Source: a virus. Taken from it: DNA of 64,000 nucleotides. Below the pieces are notes generated by a model. The model saw only the letters and a program-made list of their open reading frames with translations. It was not told where the DNA came from and ran no database searches. The DNA is taken from positions 1-64,000 of IMG/VR virus record IMGVR_UViG_3300029319_000019; one strand, written 5' to 3'. Numbering within the stretch: the stretch's first letter is position 1; every line of letters starts with the position of its first letter. The position numbers and the translations under genes are program-made. This document shows positions 63,020-64,000 of the stretch, piece after piece.

Positions 63020-63208
63020 ATGACTAACGATGAATTATTTGAAATTGTAGCAGTGCTTACTGCTAAAAATATGGCTCTTGAAGAAAAGATAGAGAAAATG
63101 AAAGAATCTCATGAATTCCGATTAAGAGCTCTACAACAACAGATTGATCTCTACAAACGTTTATATGAAAATAAATATGAATCAGAAGTAGAAGAGGAAG
63201 ATCATTAA
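63020..63208 (+). CDS. Small coiled-coil protein (62 aa)
   Basis: A highly charged helix throughout (ELFEIVAVLTAKNMALEEKIEKM, then RLRALQQQIDLYKRLYENKY) with an acidic tail. It is predicted to form a coiled coil, without membrane or export signals. It is preceded by the third bipartite element and a tandem repeat. Function is unknown. Confidence 0.65.
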   Translation: MTNDELFEIVAVLTAKNMALEEKIEKMKESHEFRLRALQQQIDLYKRLYENKYESEVEEEDH

Positions 63209-63512
63209 AGATATTTAAGATTACAGGAGCTTTACATAATAGAGTGGTCGATCTCTATATGACAGGCAGGTTTGATCACCTGCTCTGTTGCTCCGTACGA
63301 TATAAAGAGAGTTAGCTAGTGCACATAGCTACCATCCTGATACTATTATAAGGCAGTGAAATACAGAAATAAGACTAGGATCTGTACTCTCTTTTAACCT
63401 ACATGCAGCAACGTGGTTGACTAGGATCAATGACCAGACAGGCCTGTAGCCTAGCTTCCACCAAGCTGTATCAATTATTAACTTACATTTATTAACCAAT
63501 ACTTACATTATT
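63209..63512. other. Non-coding stretch with many inverted repeats (possible structured RNA)
   Basis: No credible gene is seen in these 304 nt. Several strong hairpins occur: ACAG-GCAGGT/ACCTGC-T-CTGT at 63262-63288 (10 bp with one bulge); TAGCTA/TAGCTA at 63313-63331; the perfect palindrome ACAGGCCTGT at 63438-63447; and AGCTT/AAGCT at 63453-63467. The 10-mer GACTAGGATC occurs twice (63373-63382, 63419-63428). The stretch is visibly richer in G+C than its surroundings. It may be a small RNA or a structured leader for the membrane protein gene. Confidence 0.6.
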
Positions 63513-63758
63513 ATGAAATCTTACTTTCATTTAAAACGATTGACAGCCATTTACCAAATATTGTCGTTTATTTCTTTTGTTCCTTTACTTATATCTATGG
63601 TCTTTATCATAGATGGTAAAGCTTTTACATTAGAAACTACATTAACTTTAATCATATCTATCATAGCAATGATTGGATTTACTATGCGTCACGATATGTA
63701 TCAGAAGAAGTTAAGGAACTTTGATTACAAACATTATCTTGATAAACTAGATAAGTAA
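63513..63758 (+). CDS. Small two-helix membrane protein (81 aa)
   Basis: Two transmembrane helices are visible: about 13-33 (YQILSFISFVPLLISMVFII) and about 41-57 (TTLTLIISIIAMIGFTM). A basic N-terminus and a Lys/Asp-rich C-terminal tail (HDMYQKKLRNFDYKHYLDKL) flank them. A direct repeat ACTTACATT lies in its leader (63481, 63501). Followed after 2 nt by a small lipoprotein gene, so both may act at the envelope. Function is unknown; superinfection immunity is one possibility. Confidence 0.65.
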   Translation: MKSYFHLKRLTAIYQILSFISFVPLLISMVFIIDGKAFTLETTLTLIISIIAMIGFTMRHDMYQKKLRNFDYKHYLDKLDK

Positions 63759-63760
63759 AG

Positions 63761-63925
63761 ATGAGGTTAGTTATATTATGCATTTGTGTTATGGCTCTAG
63801 GTAGCTGTAGCACAACGCATAGTCTTGAGCGTATTAAGCGAGACTATGAATTAGATAAGTTATGGATTGAGTATACTTACAAAGCAGACAGTTTAATCAT
63901 TCAATATAAAGAGTCATGCAAATAG
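63761..63925 (+). CDS. Small phage lipoprotein (54 aa)
   Basis: A 54-residue frame starts two nt after the preceding stop. The N-terminus MRLVILCICVMALGSC contains a short hydrophobic core and a lipobox L13-G14-S15-C16, so it should be processed by signal peptidase II and lipidated at Cys16. The mature part is a charged helix (ERIKRDYELDKLWIEYTYKAD). Such tiny lipoproteins in phages include receptor-blocking superinfection-exclusion proteins and outer-membrane spanins. The role here is not determined. Its 3' end overlaps the next start by 10 nt. Confidence 0.65.
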   Translation: MRLVILCICVMALGSCSTTHSLERIKRDYELDKLWIEYTYKADSLIIQYKESCK

Positions 63926-64000
63926 TATACAAATTTATAAAGTTCTTAATGTATTGTGTATGTGCGTGTGTGATTGCTAGTGCAGCAGTCATATTCGCAT
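63916..64000 (+). CDS. N-terminal part of a small membrane protein (continues beyond window)
   Basis: An open frame starts at the ATG at 63916 and runs off the window end. It begins MQIVYKFIKFLMYCVC and continues into a hydrophobic stretch, ACVIASAAVIFA, predicting a transmembrane helix or signal anchor. Because the frame is truncated, family and size are unknown. It overlaps the lipoprotein gene by 10 nt, so the two are probably coupled. Confidence 0.45.
   Translation, partial: MQIVYKFIKFLMYCVCACVIASAAVIFA

Overview
The window looks like a large part of an AT-rich, tailed-phage genome infecting a Bacteroidota host, most likely a relative of the crAss-like phages (Crassvirales, such as marine Cellulophaga phages). 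Support comes from the gene order TerL, portal, acidic scaffold-like protein, major capsid, connector/ring-type proteins, a very large tail protein, then giant cargo proteins. One giant protein carries the DxDxD catalytic signature of a virion RNA polymerase, an IHF/HU-like gene lies upstream of TerL, and a uracil-DNA glycosylase sits at the far end. The Bacteroidota host is supported by signal peptides cleaved before Gln, a C-terminal domain resembling the type IX secretion sorting signal, SprB-like and DDGSC-type repeats, start sites with A-rich leaders instead of Shine-Dalgarno sequences, and a TAnnTTTG promoter in front of the long operon.

Layout. Positions 1-1898 (+ strand) hold a conserved unknown protein (probably cut by the window edge), uracil-DNA glycosylase and an Nmad1/DUF1599-like protein. 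Positions 1899-62026 (- strand) form one almost gapless late operon read leftwards. Read from its promoter it encodes: a GroES-like co-chaperonin; small regulatory-type and zinc-ribbon proteins; an IHF/HU protein; TerL; portal; an acidic scaffold-like protein; major capsid; head and connector proteins; fibre and decoration proteins; a block of exported or envelope proteins (35.3-40.2 kb) with lysis candidates; a metallophosphoesterase; a ring-type protein; small very basic proteins; a 1720-residue muzzle/stabilisation-type protein; and five large cargo or ejection proteins (1054, 798, 1936, 2071 and about 1286 residues). The 2071-residue protein is the predicted virion RNA polymerase. The late operon converges on the left-hand + strand genes with no spacer. 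Positions 62027-62583 are a divergent non-coding control region. Positions 62584-64000 (+ strand) hold small, probably early genes, including a 54-residue lipoprotein and the start of a membrane protein, separated by a second structured non-coding stretch (63209-63512).

How the parts fit. On the family model, the cargo proteins and the polymerase enter the cell with the DNA and transcribe the first genes. A 28-bp bipartite element occurs three times in front of the rightward small genes and is a candidate phage promoter. The leftward late operon instead starts at a host-type promoter. Most unusual is the run of envelope-directed proteins inside the tail block: an outer-membrane beta-barrel candidate, a secreted thioredoxin fold without active-site cysteines, a LamG-type protein, and an 800-residue repeat protein with a signal peptide and a T9SS-type C-terminal domain. 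This suggests the phage remodels or decorates the host surface late in infection. All functional statements come from reading the sequence and knowledge of the families; no database search was run.
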